A stretch of DNA of 64,000 bases from Acetobacterium woodii DSM 1030 (GTDB lineage Bacteria; Bacillota; Clostridia; Eubacteriales; Eubacteriaceae), in the NCBI RefSeq assembly GCF_000247605.1, contig NC_016894.1, positions 3,833,732 through 3,897,731 of the forward strand, written 5' to 3'. This document shows positions 63,282 to 64,000 of the stretch, piece by piece. The notes beneath the pieces are model-generated. The model had not been told where the DNA came from. It was given only the letters and a program-made list of their open reading frames with translations, and did not search any database. The first letter of the stretch is position 1, and the number at the start of each line of letters is the position of its first letter. The translations under genes and the position numbers were made by a program.

Positions 63282-63566
63282 ATGACCAAAAGACCAAGAC
63301 GAAGTTTTACCGATGAATTCAAAAACCAGATGGTGCAGTTGTACCTTAACGGAAAACCCCGAAGTGAAATTGTTAAAGAATATGATTTGACGGCATCGTC
63401 ACTTGATAAATGGATCAAACAACATCAGTCTTCAGGCTCGTTCAAAGAAAATGACAACCGCACTGATGAAGAAAATGAACTGATCCGCTTGAGAAAAGAA
63501 AACCAACGTTTATTAATGGAAAACGACATTTTAAAGCAGGCAGCGCTGATCATAGGACGAAAGTAG
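63282..63566 (+). CDS. IS3-family transposase OrfA (HTH protein)
   Basis: 94 residues: RRSFTDEFKNQMVQLYLNGKPRSEIVKEYDLTASSLDKWIK is the IS3 helix-turn-helix, followed by a leucine-rich helix (RKENQRLLMENDILKQA). It binds the ends of the element. OrfB is read in the -1 frame near CGAAAG at the end of this gene, presumably by ribosomal frameshift to give the full OrfAB transposase. Confidence 0.92.
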   Translation: MTKRPRRSFTDEFKNQMVQLYLNGKPRSEIVKEYDLTASSLDKWIKQHQSSGSFKENDNRTDEENELIRLRKENQRLLMENDILKQAALIIGRK

Positions 63567-64000
63567 AGGTTATTCGAGCCAATCAAGACCGCTACTCGGT
63601 ATCAGCAATGTGCAGAGTCCTGAATATCCCCAAAAGTACCTATTACTACATTTCAAAAAAGACGAATGGAGTCGATCCGATTATCGCGGATGTGATTGAA
63701 ATTTTCAAAATGAGCCGCAAGAATTACGGAACCCGCAAAATCAAACATCAACTTGAAGTCAAAGGGATTGTTGCTTCCCGAAGACGGATTGGTCGCATTA
63801 TGCGGGAGAATGGCCTCGTTTCGAATTATACCGTCGCCCAATACAAAGTCCATAAACAACCAGTTAATCAGGATCCAGTCCCCAATGAAGTGAACCGGGA
63901 ATTTAATGGACGGGCACCACTGGAAGTGGCGGTCAGTGATCTGACTTATGTTCGGGTTGGTGGAAAATGGAACTATGTTTGCCTGATCGTTGATCTTTAC
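63560..64000 (+). CDS. IS3-family transposase OrfB (partial, runs off the window)
   Basis: The frame is open to base 64000 and encodes VEVIRANQDRYSVSAMCRVL, STYYYISKK, NYGTRKIKHQLEVKGI, RRIGRIMRENGL and then the start of the rve integrase core: DLTYVRVGGKWNYVCLIVDLY with the first catalytic Asp. It is similar to IS150/IS1202-type OrfB. No internal stop is seen in the 147 codons present, so the element may be active. Confidence 0.88.

Larger units (their letters stand above)
63224..64000 (+). mobile_element. IS3-family insertion sequence (right part outside window)
   Basis: Begins near TGGACAATAAAATTGTG at 63224. GGCAGGT (63241-63247) and ACCTGCC (63273-63279) form a stem that encloses the orfA ribosome binding site GGAG, a common way of blocking translation from read-through transcripts. 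orfA and orfB follow in the -1 arrangement of the family. Confidence 0.85.

Noticed and set aside
1-64000. CRISPR array or restriction-modification or toxin-antitoxin defence system
   Set aside because: No regularly spaced direct repeats, Cas, methylase or endonuclease motifs were seen; the only candidate toxin-like gene is the broken Fic remnant.

Overview
The window reads as a chromosomal segment of a low-GC anaerobic acetogen of the Acetobacterium/Eubacterium group (Clostridia). The strongest marker is a full-length CO-methylating acetyl-CoA synthase (20377-22512) whose six A-cluster residues sit at a constant -18 offset from the Moorella enzyme. AGGAGG-type ribosome binding sites, TTG/GTG starts, cobalamin-riboswitch-like RNAs, a UroD-type methyltransferase and an oleate hydratase fit the same group. 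No rRNA, tRNA or CRISPR array was seen.

Layout. 1-9.5 kb: membrane-protein tail, lipase-like protein, RsgA, a two-gene xanthine-dehydrogenase-type operon, and an ammonium transporter fused to a diguanylate cyclase. 10-13.1 kb: a BlaI / BlaR1-like / GDPD operon in which the usual penicillin-sensing domain of BlaR1 is replaced by a GT51 transglycosylase domain with the catalytic Glu changed to Gln. This is the best candidate for an undescribed sensory system here. 13.3-20.2 kb: AlbA_2 protein, DUF3592 protein, divergent YrdC-like protein, ChW/CAP secreted protein, AraC-MFS-MBL cluster. 20.3-24.7 kb: solitary acsB with a near-perfect sigma-54 promoter and repeated upstream sites, next to a V4R-PAS-AAA+ sigma-54 activator whose V4R domain keeps the zinc ligand spacing of MopR. 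24.9-35.1 kb: choloylglycine hydrolase family protein, aldehyde dehydrogenase, an ICMT-like / GH3-like / HD-GYP operon (last gene frameshifted at a T7 run), and a DUF2089-YvlB-like-YvlD operon with a 14-bp dyad at its promoter. 35.2-43.2 kb: M23 peptidase, UroD-type methyltransferase, oleate hydratase, DhaS-like TetR, and a divergent pair formed by an active radical SAM protein and a full-length paralogue that has lost every cluster cysteine. 43.3-49.4 kb: a decaying accessory zone (MMPL-like, IS1182, ECF-transporter-like and Fic remnants, two cobalamin-riboswitch-like RNAs) mixed with small intact genes. 49.4-63 kb: AraC/GyrI proteins, a hydrolase-GNAT fusion, SelO, a TetR/old-yellow-enzyme pair with a clear operator, and a LanFEG-type ABC exporter with its two-component system. 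63.0-64 kb: an IS3-family element that cut a GNAT gene and runs off the window.

A 169-bp non-coding element with 14-bp terminal inverted repeats is present in five full copies, one truncated copy and one diverged copy. Full copies are flanked by about 10-14 bp direct repeats, so it is a MITE. Five of the seven copies end 20-36 nt upstream of a start codon, so they are probably carried in 5' leaders.
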